The notes: a model not told the origin generated them from the sequence alone. 64,000 nt of DNA from Acinetobacter genomosp. 15BJ (GCF_000400715.1 NZ_KE007346.1:186001-250000), one strand, 5' to 3'; numbered from the stretch's first letter, positions 8,556 through 20,446 are shown. Program-made: numbers and translations.

Positions 8556-8834
8556 TACATTCCCCGTAAAAAAGTTAATTAAATCACTTATTTTTAAATA
8601 ATAATCAGTTGTATATTAGTGCTAATTTAGACATTTAAAAATAGTTATTCAGCAAAAAAAATAGGAATTTAATCAAAAGTGTGAACTGTTTGTGATTGTT
8701 AAGCGAAACTGATAGGTTGGTTCAAAAAACTTCATTGATAATGCAAGTAAAGATATGTTAAAAATATCAACTAATCTGTATAAAACAAATTAAACCAACC
8801 ATAGTTTGTATTGAGTATTGGGGCAGGACAATAA

Positions 8835-9218
8835 ATGGACGATAAATTTCAAAATTTAAAGGTGATGGTGATTGACGATTCAAAAACGATTCGCCGTACA
8901 GCTGAGACCTTATTACAACGTGAAGGTTGTGAAGTGATCACTGCGGTTGATGGCTTTGAAGCATTGTCAAAAATTGCAGAAGCCAATCCAGATATCGTTT
9001 TTGTAGACATCATGATGCCTCGTTTAGACGGTTATCAAACCTGTGCATTAATCAAAAACTCTCTAAAGTATCAAAATATTCCAGTAATTATGTTGTCAAG
9101 CAAAGACGGTTTGTTTGATCAAGCGAAAGGGCGTGTTGTGGGGTCGGATGAATATTTAACCAAGCCATTTAGTAAAGATGAATTGTTAAATGCGATTCGC
9201 AACCACGTTAGCGCATAA
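8835..9218 (+). CDS. pilG: Twitching-motility response regulator PilG
   Basis: 127-residue single receiver domain. 'MVIDDSKTIRRTAETLL' gives the acidic pair, Asp58 in 'IVFVDIMMPRLDG' is the phosphorylation site, and 'YLTKPFSKDELL' has the conserved Lys. In Pseudomonas, PilG is the CheY-like output of the Chp kinase that promotes pilus extension and cAMP signalling. First gene of pilG-pilH-pilI-pilJ-chpA-cheW, with AGGACAAT ribosome site and 20 bp to pilH. The 'SKTIRRTAE' signature is specific to PilG among stand-alone receivers. Confidence 0.95.
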   Translation: MDDKFQNLKVMVIDDSKTIRRTAETLLQREGCEVITAVDGFEALSKIAEANPDIVFVDIMMPRLDGYQTCALIKNSLKYQNIPVIMLSSKDGLFDQAKGRVVGSDEYLTKPFSKDELLNAIRNHVSA

Positions 9219-9238
9219 AATTTAAGATTGAGGAAAAA

Positions 9239-9601
9239 ATGGCTCGTATACTTATTGTAGATGATTCACCTACTGAAACATTTCGCTTTAGAGAAATTTT
9301 GACGAAGCACGGTTATGACGTTATTGAAGCGACCAATGGTGCTGACGGGGTCACTATGGCTCAAGCAGAATTGCCTGACTTGGTGTTGATGGATGTCGTG
9401 ATGCCAGGGATGAATGGCTTTCAGGCAACACGCCAGATTAGTAAGGGCAAAGACACACAGCATATTCCTGTTGTAATCGTGAGTACCAAAGATCAGGCAA
9501 CAGACCGTGTATGGGGTAAACGTCAAGGGGCTTGCGATTATTTGACTAAGCCGATTGATGAACAGCAGCTTATTGATGTAATTAAACAATTATTAAGTTA
9601 A
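9239..9601 (+). CDS. pilH: Twitching-motility response regulator PilH
   Basis: 120-residue CheY-like receiver. 'ILIVDDSPTETFRFREIL' holds the acidic pocket, Asp52 in 'LVLMDVVMPGMNG' is the phospho-acceptor and 'DYLTKPIDEQQL' the Lys. PilH in Pseudomonas acts as the second, phosphate-sink-like or retraction-linked regulator of the Chp pathway. Position after pilG and the 'SPTE' signature identify it. Confidence 0.95.
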   Translation: MARILIVDDSPTETFRFREILTKHGYDVIEATNGADGVTMAQAELPDLVLMDVVMPGMNGFQATRQISKGKDTQHIPVVIVSTKDQATDRVWGKRQGACDYLTKPIDEQQLIDVIKQLLS

Positions 9602-9641
9602 TTTTTTGCTCAAGATGAGCCTTCTCAATACGGGATAGGGT

Positions 9642-10178
9642 ATGGCAGCAAATGGATTTATCGAATTGCTTCGTTTATCCAAGCGAGGCAATAAACAATA
9701 CACTTCAACTCAAAATGAAGTCAGCCGTTGGTCTGGTATCGCATTTGAGATGTTAGGGCAATATTTTGTTGCGCCTTTAGGGGAAATTTCGGAGGTAATT
9801 TATCCTCCGAAATATACACCAGTACCAAATACTCAGGCGTGGGTGCGTGGTTTGGCCAATATTCGTGGACGACTACTTTCAGTTTCTGATTTAACACATT
9901 TTATTTCAGGACAACGAAGTCAGTTTTCCCCAACGCAAAAAGTGATTTGTATTAGCCATCAAGACCATTATGTGGGGTTGGTCGTCGATCAGGTTTTGGG
10001 GATTCAACACTTTAATAAAAAGAGTTTTTTCTCTCAAAATAATGAGCTGGATAATAAATTGAAAGATTATTGCCAAGGTCATTTCCATCAACATAATCAA
10101 CAATGGCACGTGTTTTTATTGAGTCGATTGCTCAGCAATCCACAATACATGAATGCATCAATAAAATTTATAAACTAA
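9642..10178 (+). CDS. pilI: CheW-like adaptor PilI
   Basis: 178-residue CheW domain protein. '[22 protein letters not shown]' and '[22 protein letters not shown]' are the CheW core strands, followed by '[20 protein letters not shown]'. PilI couples the PilJ receptor to the ChpA kinase. It stands 40 bp after pilH and 46 bp before pilJ, in the canonical order. Confidence 0.95.
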   Translation: MAANGFIELLRLSKRGNKQYTSTQNEVSRWSGIAFEMLGQYFVAPLGEISEVIYPPKYTPVPNTQAWVRGLANIRGRLLSVSDLTHFISGQRSQFSPTQKVICISHQDHYVGLVVDQVLGIQHFNKKSFFSQNNELDNKLKDYCQGHFHQHNQQWHVFLLSRLLSNPQYMNASIKFIN

Positions 10179-10224
10179 TTTATACGCTACGGAACATAAA
10201 CGCGTATTCAGGGGAGAAGCTGAT

Positions 10225-12309
10225 ATGGGCTTTAAACTTAAAAAAAAGAACGGCAATGGCGATAGTGCAGGGCTGAAAAAAGGTGGTGCGTTTTTAGATA
10301 ATATTAAAGCGCAACTTGACCAGTTTTCACGCTTATTCGGTGAAACAGAGAAATCGAAACCGATTATCTATCGTGCTTTAATTGCTTTGGCCCTTGCAGT
10401 TATCCTCTTAATTTACTTATTCGTGAGTGTTCCGCGTTCAAACCAGTTGACCCGTAGTTTGGGTGAATTGCGTTTGTTATCGCAAACGATTTCGCGTCAA
10501 GCAACTGAAGCAACTGCATCTGGTACGCCAGAAGCGATGAAAAAATTGGTCGAGTCAGAGAAGCAGTTTGCTGAAAACCTAGACACTGTTGAGAGTGTGT
10601 ACGGTAAAGGCTCTGATGAGTACAAGAAGGTCAGTGGCCTTTGGGATACTGTTGCCAAGAATATTGACCTGATTGCATCGCAACAAAAAGTTATTAACCA
10701 GCTTTACGATACCAACATCTCGATCAGTGAAACCATTCCTGAGATTCAGGCGGAATATAACTTGATGGTCGACCAGATGGTTCGTGAAAACATGCCGAGT
10801 AGTCAGGTAATTATCACCAAGAACCAAGTGTTCATTGCAGAACGTATTTTACGTTCGATCAACTCGGTATTGGTCGGTACGGACAACTCAAACGTGTCAG
10901 CGAATGACTTTGGTGCCGATATTGATACCTTTGGTGTGTATTTAAATGCACAGTTAAATGGTAGCTCAGAGCTTGGTGTAGACCGCATCAGTTCAGCAGC
11001 ATTGCGCGAATCTGTAGACAGCATTAAATCTGATTATGACGCCGTATTGAAATCTGCGGCAGCAACGGTATTGCAAAACGCCAACCAGATTGTTCGTGTA
11101 CGTCAGGCATCTTCACAAATTTTCTCTCAGTCCGATGAACTTTTAACTTCACTCAATGATTTATCAAATAAAGCCGAAGGCGGTTGGGATAACGTTGTTG
11201 CAGGTATTGTACTGATTGGCGCTTTGGGCTTACTTGTATTCTCAGCATTACAATTACTTGCATTACGTAGTAATACAGATAAAGAACGTGTAACGCGTCT
11301 ACAAGACGAATATGACCGTAACCAAAACGCGATTTTACGTTTACTGGATGAGATCGCCGACTTAGCGGATGGTGATTTACGTTCTTACGCAACAGTATCG
11401 GAAGACTTTACCGGTGCGATTGCCGACTCGATTAACTTCGCGATTGACCAGTTACGTGACCTTGTATCTCGAATTACAGATACCTCGCAAGAAGTTGCAC
11501 GTTATACCCAAGATACTCAGAGTATTACCAACCAGTTAGCAGAAGCTTCTGAACATCAGGCGCAAGAAATTGCAGGTGCATCAGCGGCGATGAACGAAAT
11601 GGCATTGTCAATTGACCAAGTATCTGCCAACGCATCTGAATCTGCTGACGTAGCACAACGTTCGGTGCAAATTGCAACCAATGGTGCGCAAGTGGTAAAC
11701 CGTTCGATCGAAGGTATGGATCATATTCGTGAACAGATCCAAGAGACTTCAAAACGTATTAAACGTTTGGGTGAATCTTCTCAAGAAATTGGTAACATTG
11801 TCTCGTTGATTAACGATATTGCCGACCAAACTAACATCTTGGCATTAAACGCAGCGATCCAAGCATCGATGGCAGGTGAAGCAGGTCGTGGTTTCGCGGT
11901 CGTAGCCGATGAAGTACAGCGTCTTGCAGAACGTTCTGCATCAGCAACCAAGCAGATTGAGAGCTTAGTAAAAACCATTCAAACAGATACCAACGAAGCC
12001 GTAATTTCGATGGAACAAACCACGTCGGAAGTTGTACGTGGTGCGAACTTGGCAAAAGATGCGGGAATTGCACTGGATGAGATTCAGACTGTATCCGGCG
12101 ACTTGGCAAAACTGATTGAAAGCATTTCGGATGCAGCAAAACTTCAGTCTGCATCTGCCAGTCATATTGCAACTACGATGAATGTCGTACAGGAAATTAC
12201 TTCACAAACAACAACTGCAACGTTTGATACAGCGCGCTCAGTTTCTGAGTTGGCAAACATGGCTGAATCATTACGTGAATCGGTAACTGACTTTAAGTTA
12301 CCTGAGTAA
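10225..12309 (+). CDS. pilJ: Methyl-accepting chemotaxis protein PilJ
   Basis: 694 residues. Transmembrane helices near residues 48-69 ('[17 protein letters not shown]') and 323-346 enclose a periplasmic PilJ-type sensor region. Then come a HAMP-like linker ('[19 protein letters not shown]') and the signalling hairpin with the tip '[20 protein letters not shown]... [16 protein letters not shown]'. In P. aeruginosa PilJ senses surface contact or pilin. The tip reads '[16 protein letters not shown]', the variant typical for PilJ (AIEAARAGE is usual in other receptors). A GGGGAGAAG ribosome site is present. Confidence 0.96.
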   Translation: MGFKLKKKNGNGDSAGLKKGGAFLDNIKAQLDQFSRLFGETEKSKPIIYRALIALALAVILLIYLFVSVPRSNQLTRSLGELRLLSQTISRQATEATASGTPEAMKKLVESEKQFAENLDTVESVYGKGSDEYKKVSGLWDTVAKNIDLIASQQKVINQLYDTNISISETIPEIQAEYNLMVDQMVRENMPSSQVIITKNQVFIAERILRSINSVLVGTDNSNVSANDFGADIDTFGVYLNAQLNGSSELGVDRISSAALRESVDSIKSDYDAVLKSAAATVLQNANQIVRVRQASSQIFSQSDELLTSLNDLSNKAEGGWDNVVAGIVLIGALGLLVFSALQLLALRSNTDKERVTRLQDEYDRNQNAILRLLDEIADLADGDLRSYATVSEDFTGAIADSINFAIDQLRDLVSRITDTSQEVARYTQDTQSITNQLAEASEHQAQEIAGASAAMNEMALSIDQVSANASESADVAQRSVQIATNGAQVVNRSIEGMDHIREQIQETSKRIKRLGESSQEIGNIVSLINDIADQTNILALNAAIQASMAGEAGRGFAVVADEVQRLAERSASATKQIESLVKTIQTDTNEAVISMEQTTSEVVRGANLAKDAGIALDEIQTVSGDLAKLIESISDAAKLQSASASHIATTMNVVQEITSQTTTATFDTARSVSELANMAESLRESVTDFKLPE

Positions 12310-12462
12310 ACCGAATTGGAAAGGCAGATGGGGGTGTCTGTCTTTCCATTTTTAGAGATGTTGGATATCTCAACAAGGTGATGGCGAAATGTAACTACAT
12401 CTTGTGTGATAGATAGGCGTAATTTTTACCCACGTTGGTGGATAAAAACGAAAGAAGCAGCT

Positions 12463-15400
12463 ATGAAACAAATATTAAAAACGTTAGTTGAAACGATGAC
12501 GCTTCCTGAAGACAGTTATCTTGAACAAGATGCAGAGATTCTTGAAATTTTTATTGAAGAATTAGATGAGATCTTTGTTGAGTTAGAACCATTATTAGTT
12601 CAATGGACGGAACAACCACATCAGCAAGATGTGCTCACCGATATTCGTCGCCATTTCCATACACTGAAAGGGTCTGGAAGAATGGTGGGGGCGAAGTCGT
12701 CTGGAGAGTTGGCGTGGACGGTTGAAGATACTTTAAATCGTGTGATTGCGGGTACGATTACCTTAAATACCGATATCCAACGCTATATACAAGCAGTTTT
12801 CAATCTTTACCGTTTTAAACTGATTCATGATTTTAAAGCAGTTCGAAGTCATCTCATCGATTTCAGACCACTGGTTTTATTGGGACAACAATTACAACAA
12901 CAGCAAAGTCCTGAGCCAGCATTGGCCGAGTTATTTAAGCTTGCTACTGATCTGGCGCATGATGATGTACTGACAGGCCTTGAATGGGCTGATGCCGAAT
13001 CAGTTGAAGAAACTGTTCCTGAAACTATCGCAGTCGAATCTCTTGCAACTGAGACAACAGTTCATACCGATGATGAGGTTCTTGCGAAGGAAACTTTGGC
13101 CATCTTCTTGGAAGAAGCCGAAGAACATCTTGCCACGATTGATCAATTCTTGATAAATGACCGCCCAAGTAATGATCACTATAATACATTGATTCGAGCA
13201 TTACATACCTTACGTGGTAGCTCTGCCATGGCGCAGGTTGATCATGTGTTTGAGGCCAGCTCAAAAGTTGAGAATCTGTTTAAAACATTATTACAAGAAG
13301 AGCTGGATTCAAGCTCAGATGAAACGGCTCTGCTGACACATTATGCTCAATTTGTACGTGACTATTTACACACTTTGAAACAGCAAGCTCCACAGCGGAA
13401 ATTTGATGAAATCTACCAGACCTTCAATGTTGCTTGGGATAGCTACGATTTCCAACTTGAAGAAAAGAATGGGAACACCGTTCGACCACAAGGTTTAGTC
13501 TCTGAGTTACTTGAACTCAATATTAATGATCTCTTAGACGTTGAGTTTGATTTTGAAAAACGTGCACGTCATGAGTTCCCTCAATATATTCAGTTACTCA
13601 GCCAGCAAGCTGAAACCTTGTTACAGCATACTCATCACCATGCAACGATTGGGATGTATCAATACACCAGTCAGTTGCGTTCTAGCTATCAAGATATTCT
13701 CTTTAAACCAAGTCTACTTAATCTTGATTATGCATTTGAGCTTTATCACCAAGTCCATCAACAGTTTATCCAACTGTTTGATACTTTGGCTGCAGGACAG
13801 CGTGTTACCTTAAGCAAAGCGCATGAGCTTGTTTTAAATGAATTAAGTTCATTCACTCAACAAAATGTTGAGTCTCTGGAAACACCTATTGTTGAAGTGA
13901 CTGAGGCTGTTGAAGATACAAATACGGTCGGATTCCAAGAAGCAACTACGCCTGTTATTGCGAGTACCGATTTAGCCGCTCAATTTGCTTTAGATAAGCA
14001 GCAGTTACAATCAGATGATGCGAATCGAGATTTTGATCCTGACGTATTGGATATCTTCCTTGAAGAAGCCGACGAATTACTGGGTGGGATTGATACTGAC
14101 CTGAATACATGGGCTGCGGACCATCAAAACGTCAATGCTTTAAAGAATTTGATGCGCTATTTGCACACTTTAAAAGGTGGTTCAAATATGATTCAAGCGC
14201 GTCATATTGGTTTGATTGCGCATGAATTAGAAACGATTTATGAAAAGCTGATCAACCAACAGATTCAAGCAACGCCACAGTTGATTACTGCGATTCGTTC
14301 AGTCCAAGATGATATTGCCGATCGTATTCAAACCATTCGTGATCAGCAGGTGGATTATCCATCGACACACACTTTGGTTGTGCTTGCCGATTTATCGAAA
14401 ACAGCTACTGTGGCAGATCCAGTTGAAACTGAATCGGTACCAGCAACGCTACAAGATCCATCAGCTGTAATTGAAGATGTTGCTGAGTCATCAGATTCGA
14501 TTATGACGGTTGTGCCAGTCCAAACTGAGTCTGTGTCAGCAACGATTGATGTCACCACATTCGCTGCTCAGTTGGCTCTGGATAAGCAACAGTTACAATC
14601 AAGTGATTCAAACCGCGACTTTGATCCTGACTTGTTGGATATCTTCCTGGAAGAAGCAGATGAGTTGATGGGTGGGATTGATGCTGATCTAATTACATGG
14701 ACTGCCGATCACCAAAATATTAATGCTTTAAAGAACTTGATGCGTTATTTGCACACCTTAAAAGGTGGTTCAAATATGATTCAAGCGCGTCATATTGGCT
14801 TGATTGCACATGAGTTGGAAACGATTTATGAAAAACTGATCAACCAGCAGATTCAGGCAACGCCACAACTGATTGCGATCATTCGTTTAGTCCAAGATGA
14901 TATTGCAGATCGTATTCAAACCATACGTGATCAGCAAACAGATTATCCATCAACGCATGTGGTACAACTACTGCAACAGGCCGATCAAACAGTTGCTCCT
15001 GCAACGTTTGAAACAGCTGCTGAGGATACGCCTGTAGATGAAGTAAATGAAACTGAGCGTGTTGATACTCAGGCAGAAGTACTTGAACTTGTCGAAGCTG
15101 AAATTGATGTGCAGCCAATAGCACTTGAAGAGCAAGTTAGCAATGTTGAAGTCGAAGACGAAGTGCTGGAAGATACTACAGCAGCCCAAACCATTGAGAC
15201 TGAGACCGTATCGGCAGATGATGATGTTCGCTCTCTGGTTGAACAGACTTTCCTTGAAGAAGCGGAAGAATTAATAGAGCAGGCACAAGGCTTATTAAAA
15301 CAATGGTTTGATCAACGCAGTAACCGTAGTTTACTGTTGCAGTTACAGCGTAATGCCCACAGTCTCAAAGGTGGTGCACGTATGGCAGAAATGGATGCGA

Positions 15401-17550
15401 TTGCCATTATTGCCTACCACTTAGAAAATGCATTCGAGCAATTTGGTGTACATCATTTCAACTCGAATGTGTACGACAACCTACTCAACACTGCATTTGC
15501 ATGGCTTGAGGATGCAATTTCTAAACGTCAATATGCAAACTTTGATGGTTTAAAACAAAGTTTAGAGAAGATGGAGTTTGTGGACGTTTCGGCACAACTT
15601 CCACAGAAACTCTCTGCCAAAGACATCTTTACTCCTGAATATACGATGGAGTTTGTTCAAGGGGATGGCACTGAGCCGCCATCAATGCTGGGTGAGTGGG
15701 AAACCGCTGAACGCATTGAACAGAATAATGAAATGATCCGTGTTTCTGCTGACGTTATTGAGAAGATGATTGATTTGTCAGGGGAAAACGCGATCAACCG
15801 TTCACGTATCGAGATGGACTTAGGTCAGTTGGGTGGTACGTTGACGGAAATGGAACTGGCGATCAAACGTTTGGCGGATCAGTTACGCCGAATGGAAGGT
15901 GAGTTAGAAAGTCAGATTATTGCACGACATGGTGGTGAAAACTCGCGTTATGCCGACTTTGACCCACTGGAAATGGACCAATATTCATCGTTGAACCAAT
16001 TGTCCAAGTCTTTGGCAGAATCTGCATCGGATTTGGTTGACTTCAAAACTACGCTGTCTGAAAAGATTCGTGATACTGAAGGCTTGCTGCTACAACAGTC
16101 TCGTATTCAAGCGGAAATTCAAGAAAGCTTGATGCGTACCCGTTTGGTACCATTCTCTCGTCTATTGCCACGTTTACAACGTATTGTGCGTCAAACAGCA
16201 TCGACCTTAAACCGCCCAACAGAACTGGTGGTGAATAATACTGAAGGTGAATTAGACCGCAGTATTCTTGAACGTTTGGTTGCGCCGTTTGAACATATGT
16301 TACGTAATGCGATTGACCACGGTATTGAAGACCGCGAACAGCGTTTACAAGCACAAAAGCCAGAAACTGGGCATATCGTGCTGAACATTGGTCGTCAAGG
16401 CACGGATGTTGTTGTGACCTTTAGTGATGATGGTAAAGGGATTGATGTTAAGCGCATCAAGGAAAAAGCGTTACAAACAGGTCTGATGACCAAAGATCAG
16501 AAACTGGATCAGGAAGAAATTCTACAATTTATCTTCCATCCAGGCTTTAGTACTGCGGCTCAAGTCACTCAAATTTCTGGGCGTGGTGTAGGTCTCGACG
16601 TTGTACAAAGTGATATTAAGGCATTAGGTGGTCACGTCAGTGTTGATTCTACTTTAGGTAAGGGCACAACCTTTACCATTCGCGTACCAACCACGGTGGC
16701 GGTGAGCGATGCCTTGATGGTAAAAGCAGGTGATCAACAGTTCGCGTTCCCATTGGCACAGATTGATCGTATTGTGCGCATCTCACCAATGGCCTTAGAA
16801 CAGTACTTTGAAAGTCAGGATGATTACTTCAGCATTGATCAAGAGCGCTATCGTTTACGTTACTTGTCTGAGTTTGTTGCAGGACAGCCAATTCCACGAT
16901 TGAGTGGTGTGGTGCATTCCTTACCTGTGCTGCTGATTAAAGGTGCTCAAGGTCAGACCACGGCATTACTGGTTGATCAGTTGATTGGTTCGCGTGGGCA
17001 AATTGTTGTAAAACCGGTGGGGCAACAGTTCTCAAGTATTGGTGTGATTGCGGGTGCAACGATTCTCGGTGATGGTCAAGTGTGTTTGATCTTGGATGGC
17101 CAAAATATTGCGCGACAAGCGCAGTCAACAGCACGCAGTAAGCAAGCGGATGAGACTTATACCAAGCAGCGCTATGATGAGCGTCGCTTGATTATGATTG
17201 TCGATGACTCGGTGACGGTACGTAAGGTGACTTCACGTCTGTTAGAGCGTCAAGGTTATGATGTTGTAACCGCGAAAGATGGTGTGGATGCAATTGAACA
17301 GCTTGAGACGGTTAAGCCAGACCTGATGTTGTTGGATATCGAGATGCCACGTATGGATGGTTTCGAGGTGTCGAATTTGGTACGACATCATGAAATTCAC
17401 CGTGACTTGCCAATTATCATGATTACATCACGTACCGGTGAGAAGCATCGTGAACGTGCATTATCGCTCGGTGTAAACCAGTATATGGGTAAACCATTCC
17501 AAGAAGAGGCGCTCTTGGAAAATATTGAAAGCTTACTTGCGGTGCGCTAA
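12463..17550 (+). CDS. chpA: ChpA/PilL-type hybrid CheA histidine kinase with five HPt domains
   Basis: 1695 residues from the ATG at 12463 (GAAG upstream); an in-frame GTG 57 nt earlier lacks support. Order: HPt1 ('FHTLKGSGRM', about residue 66), HPt2 ('LHTLRGSSAM', about 248), a degenerate His-poor segment, HPt3 and HPt4 ('LHTLKGGSNM', about 568 and 764), HPt5 ('AHSLKGGARM', about 966), dimerisation region, ATPase ('HMLRNAIDHGIEDREQR' about 1278; 'DDGKGID' about 1321; 'GRGVGLDVV' about 1373), CheW domain, and C-terminal receiver ('DLMLLDIEMPRMDG', phospho-Asp about 1625). Residues about 505-632 and 701-828 are near-identical: a 588-bp tandem duplication. P. aeruginosa ChpA is longer (2472 aa) with more phosphotransfer domains. 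It phosphorylates PilG and PilH. Confidence 0.96.
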   Translation: MKQILKTLVETMTLPEDSYLEQDAEILEIFIEELDEIFVELEPLLVQWTEQPHQQDVLTDIRRHFHTLKGSGRMVGAKSSGELAWTVEDTLNRVIAGTITLNTDIQRYIQAVFNLYRFKLIHDFKAVRSHLIDFRPLVLLGQQLQQQQSPEPALAELFKLATDLAHDDVLTGLEWADAESVEETVPETIAVESLATETTVHTDDEVLAKETLAIFLEEAEEHLATIDQFLINDRPSNDHYNTLIRALHTLRGSSAMAQVDHVFEASSKVENLFKTLLQEELDSSSDETALLTHYAQFVRDYLHTLKQQAPQRKFDEIYQTFNVAWDSYDFQLEEKNGNTVRPQGLVSELLELNINDLLDVEFDFEKRARHEFPQYIQLLSQQAETLLQHTHHHATIGMYQYTSQLRSSYQDILFKPSLLNLDYAFELYHQVHQQFIQLFDTLAAGQRVTLSKAHELVLNELSSFTQQNVESLETPIVEVTEAVEDTNTVGFQEATTPVIASTDLAAQFALDKQQLQSDDANRDFDPDVLDIFLEEADELLGGIDTDLNTWAADHQNVNALKNLMRYLHTLKGGSNMIQARHIGLIAHELETIYEKLINQQIQATPQLITAIRSVQDDIADRIQTIRDQQVDYPSTHTLVVLADLSKTATVADPVETESVPATLQDPSAVIEDVAESSDSIMTVVPVQTESVSATIDVTTFAAQLALDKQQLQSSDSNRDFDPDLLDIFLEEADELMGGIDADLITWTADHQNINALKNLMRYLHTLKGGSNMIQARHIGLIAHELETIYEKLINQQIQATPQLIAIIRLVQDDIADRIQTIRDQQTDYPSTHVVQLLQQADQTVAPATFETAAEDTPVDEVNETERVDTQAEVLELVEAEIDVQPIALEEQVSNVEVEDEVLEDTTAAQTIETETVSADDDVRSLVEQTFLEEAEELIEQAQGLLKQWFDQRSNRSLLLQLQRNAHSLKGGARMAEMDAIAIIAYHLENAFEQFGVHHFNSNVYDNLLNTAFAWLEDAISKRQYANFDGLKQSLEKMEFVDVSAQLPQKLSAKDIFTPEYTMEFVQGDGTEPPSMLGEWETAERIEQNNEMIRVSADVIEKMIDLSGENAINRSRIEMDLGQLGGTLTEMELAIKRLADQLRRMEGELESQIIARHGGENSRYADFDPLEMDQYSSLNQLSKSLAESASDLVDFKTTLSEKIRDTEGLLLQQSRIQAEIQESLMRTRLVPFSRLLPRLQRIVRQTASTLNRPTELVVNNTEGELDRSILERLVAPFEHMLRNAIDHGIEDREQRLQAQKPETGHIVLNIGRQGTDVVVTFSDDGKGIDVKRIKEKALQTGLMTKDQKLDQEEILQFIFHPGFSTAAQVTQISGRGVGLDVVQSDIKALGGHVSVDSTLGKGTTFTIRVPTTVAVSDALMVKAGDQQFAFPLAQIDRIVRISPMALEQYFESQDDYFSIDQERYRLRYLSEFVAGQPIPRLSGVVHSLPVLLIKGAQGQTTALLVDQLIGSRGQIVVKPVGQQFSSIGVIAGATILGDGQVCLILDGQNIARQAQSTARSKQADETYTKQRYDERRLIMIVDDSVTVRKVTSRLLERQGYDVVTAKDGVDAIEQLETVKPDLMLLDIEMPRMDGFEVSNLVRHHEIHRDLPIIMITSRTGEKHRERALSLGVNQYMGKPFQEEALLENIESLLAVR

Positions 17551-17563
17551 GAGGTGAAAAATA

Positions 17564-18019
17564 ATGGCTAAGAAAAGCGCAAACTCAGCACTGGGGCAGA
17601 TTGACCAGCAAGAGTTACAACATTTAATTACGGTCTCAACGGGATTTATTGATGCATATATTATCCAATGTCATCAAAAAGTACCGATGCTGTTACCACA
17701 AAATATTGTGTTATCAGCAATGGATACCCAAACCAATATTGATCATATTGAATGGCATGATCTAAAACTTCCAGTCTATGCCGTGAATGATCCCAAACAG
17801 AAACAAGGGGTTGCATTGGTGATTGAAGGGGATGACGTTTCTGAACGATTTGCACTGGTCTGCGATGAAATGCCTGAATCGATTCGTGTGCGTATTTCAG
17901 AGATTGTGGATGAAGAGCGCGAAACCGATGACGACAAAGTCTTTAAATATGTAAAAATGGGAGAGCATGAGTTTTATGTTCCCCATTTGCAAAATATACA
18001 AACCCAGCTTGGGCTGTAA
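17564..18019 (+). CDS. CheW-like protein of the Pil-Chp system (ChpC-like)
   Basis: 151 residues with a short CheW-type domain: 'TGFIDAYIIQCHQKVPMLLPQNIVLSAM' (split at IIQC), 'WHDLKLPVYAVND' and 'RFALVCDEMPESIRVRISEI'. It starts 13 bp after chpA with a GAGGTG ribosome site, so is translated in the same operon. By position it corresponds to ChpC of Pseudomonas, a second adaptor that may link additional receptors to ChpA. No pilK methyltransferase or chpB methylesterase is present in this cluster. Confidence 0.88.
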   Translation: MAKKSANSALGQIDQQELQHLITVSTGFIDAYIIQCHQKVPMLLPQNIVLSAMDTQTNIDHIEWHDLKLPVYAVNDPKQKQGVALVIEGDDVSERFALVCDEMPESIRVRISEIVDEERETDDDKVFKYVKMGEHEFYVPHLQNIQTQLGL

Positions 18020-18026
18020 TAAAAAA

Positions 18027-18051
18027 GGAACTCATTTGAGTTCCTTTTTTT
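18027..18051. terminator. Terminator cheW-like gene/dapE
   Basis: Eight-bp stem GGAACTCA/TGAGTTCC with a 2-nt loop (effectively a shorter stem), A-tract before and T-tract after; between convergent genes. Confidence 0.88.
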
Positions 18052-18066
18052 GTATGTTTTTTTGGG

Positions 18067-19284
<1,218 letters not shown>

Positions 19285-19323
19285 CTAGGTTTAGATAAGG
19301 TTTTGGTAAGTTGTTTTCAGTGA

Positions 19324-19464
19324 TTACATTTTATCTTGTGTTTTCTCCGCAGTTTGTGTGACTTTATCACCTGCCTTAGACACATCTTTACCAATACCTT
19401 TAAATGTATTACAGCCAGTTAAAACAAAAGCAGTCATGATTGAAGCAACTAAAATTTTTTTCAT
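19324..19464 (-). CDS. Entericidin EcnA/B-like small lipoprotein
   Basis: 46-residue protein MKKILVASIMTAFVLTGC... with a lipoprotein signal whose Cys is residue 18 (lipobox LTGC), then 'NTFKGIGKDVSKAGDKV' and 'TAEKTQDKM'. The G-x-G-x-D-x-x-x-x-G pattern after the lipidated Cys is the entericidin family mark. ATG at 19464 is preferred over the overlapping ATG at 19467 because GGAG then lies 6 nt away. Entericidins are outer- or inner-membrane lipopeptides linked with stress in Enterobacteriaceae; no partner gene (antidote/toxin pair) is seen here. Confidence 0.85.
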   Translation of the reverse strand: MKKILVASIMTAFVLTGCNTFKGIGKDVSKAGDKVTQTAEKTQDKM

Positions 19465-19588
19465 CATCGTCTCCATTTCAATTTAATTATGATGTACTTA
19501 AGAGGCTAAAAAAGTTAACAGTAAATGACTATGTGGGTTTGATGGTAGATGTGTTATAAAATGTTAATTTGTAGAATAATAATTCACT

Positions 19589-20446
19589 TTATTTCATAAA
19601 TAAAAGTGAAGGTTGGCGAAACATATAATAAGAAGGTGTTGGCTGGTTCTGATAATACAAGCCATTGCTCCACCAGACTGCTGTTTGTGATGATGGTTCT
19701 AAATCAGGGCAGAGCCATTCATGACGTTGTAGGCGGTAATAAGGCGTTTGTGGGATATAGGTTCCCCAATGTCCTAAACGCCGTGATGCATTGATCCAAG
19801 ACGGTAAATTTAAGTTATTTTGTTCTTCAGGCAGATAGAGCTGGCCTTTCATTACTGCAAATTTTCTTTGAATTTGATGGTGATTGGCTTCTGAAAACTG
19901 AAATTGACGTTCAGTAAAATGTTTTAACTTTCGATGCAAGGTATCTTCTCGGTTTAGGCCGTACCATTGCGCTAAATCTAATTCGTTTTCACCCAGATAA
20001 TATTTTAATGCAACTTCCCAATGCTCAATTTCATTTGTTCGTGTATTGAGTACAACAAAATCGAGTTCACCTAAGGTGATTGAACCTGTAATTTTTTGAA
20101 TACTATGTCCCAGCAGTTGGTAGGGATGATAGTCATGATCCAATAACCAGAACCAGAGTAAATTCTCAAAACGTAAACCGAGACGAGTACTTTTGAGTTG
20201 TGCCAGAAAATCAATCAGTGGCTGAGGCTGTTGATCCAGCTGCTTTAATCGCTGTTCATAGTTTTGATAATGAGTGTACCAAATCGAATCGTGATGAAGC
20301 TCAAAATGATGTTTTACATCAAGATCATTGGGAATTTGAGCCAATATATTAGGGCTGGCAACACAAAATGCTAAATGTCGTACGATTGGGTTGTTAAACT
20401 GTAACCACGGTTCAAAATAACTGGAAGTGGTAATCAGGTTAGGCAT
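19589..20446 (-). CDS. DUF1853 family protein
   Basis: 285 residues. The N-terminal 'NPIVRHLAFCVASPNIL', 'RLGLRFENLLWFWLLDH' and 'LGELDFVVLNTRTNEIEHWEVALKYYLG' (split at VVLN) match DUF1853. The E-L-D-F ... E-V-A-x-K spacing resembles the D-(x)n-ExK core of PD-(D/E)xK nucleases, an inference worth testing since the family function is unknown. Convergent with nothing close; divergent from ybaN by about 100 bp. Confidence 0.88.
   Translation of the reverse strand: MPNLITTSSYFEPWLQFNNPIVRHLAFCVASPNILAQIPNDLDVKHHFELHHDSIWYTHYQNYEQRLKQLDQQPQPLIDFLAQLKSTRLGLRFENLLWFWLLDHDYHPYQLLGHSIQKITGSITLGELDFVVLNTRTNEIEHWEVALKYYLGENELDLAQWYGLNREDTLHRKLKHFTERQFQFSEANHHQIQRKFAVMKGQLYLPEEQNNLNLPSWINASRRLGHWGTYIPQTPYYRLQRHEWLCPDLEPSSQTAVWWSNGLYYQNQPTPSYYMFRQPSLLFMK

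Noticed and set aside
12406..12462. Upstream GTG start for chpA
   Set aside because: Adds 19 residues without ribosome site; ATG at 12463 has GAAG and begins the conserved region.
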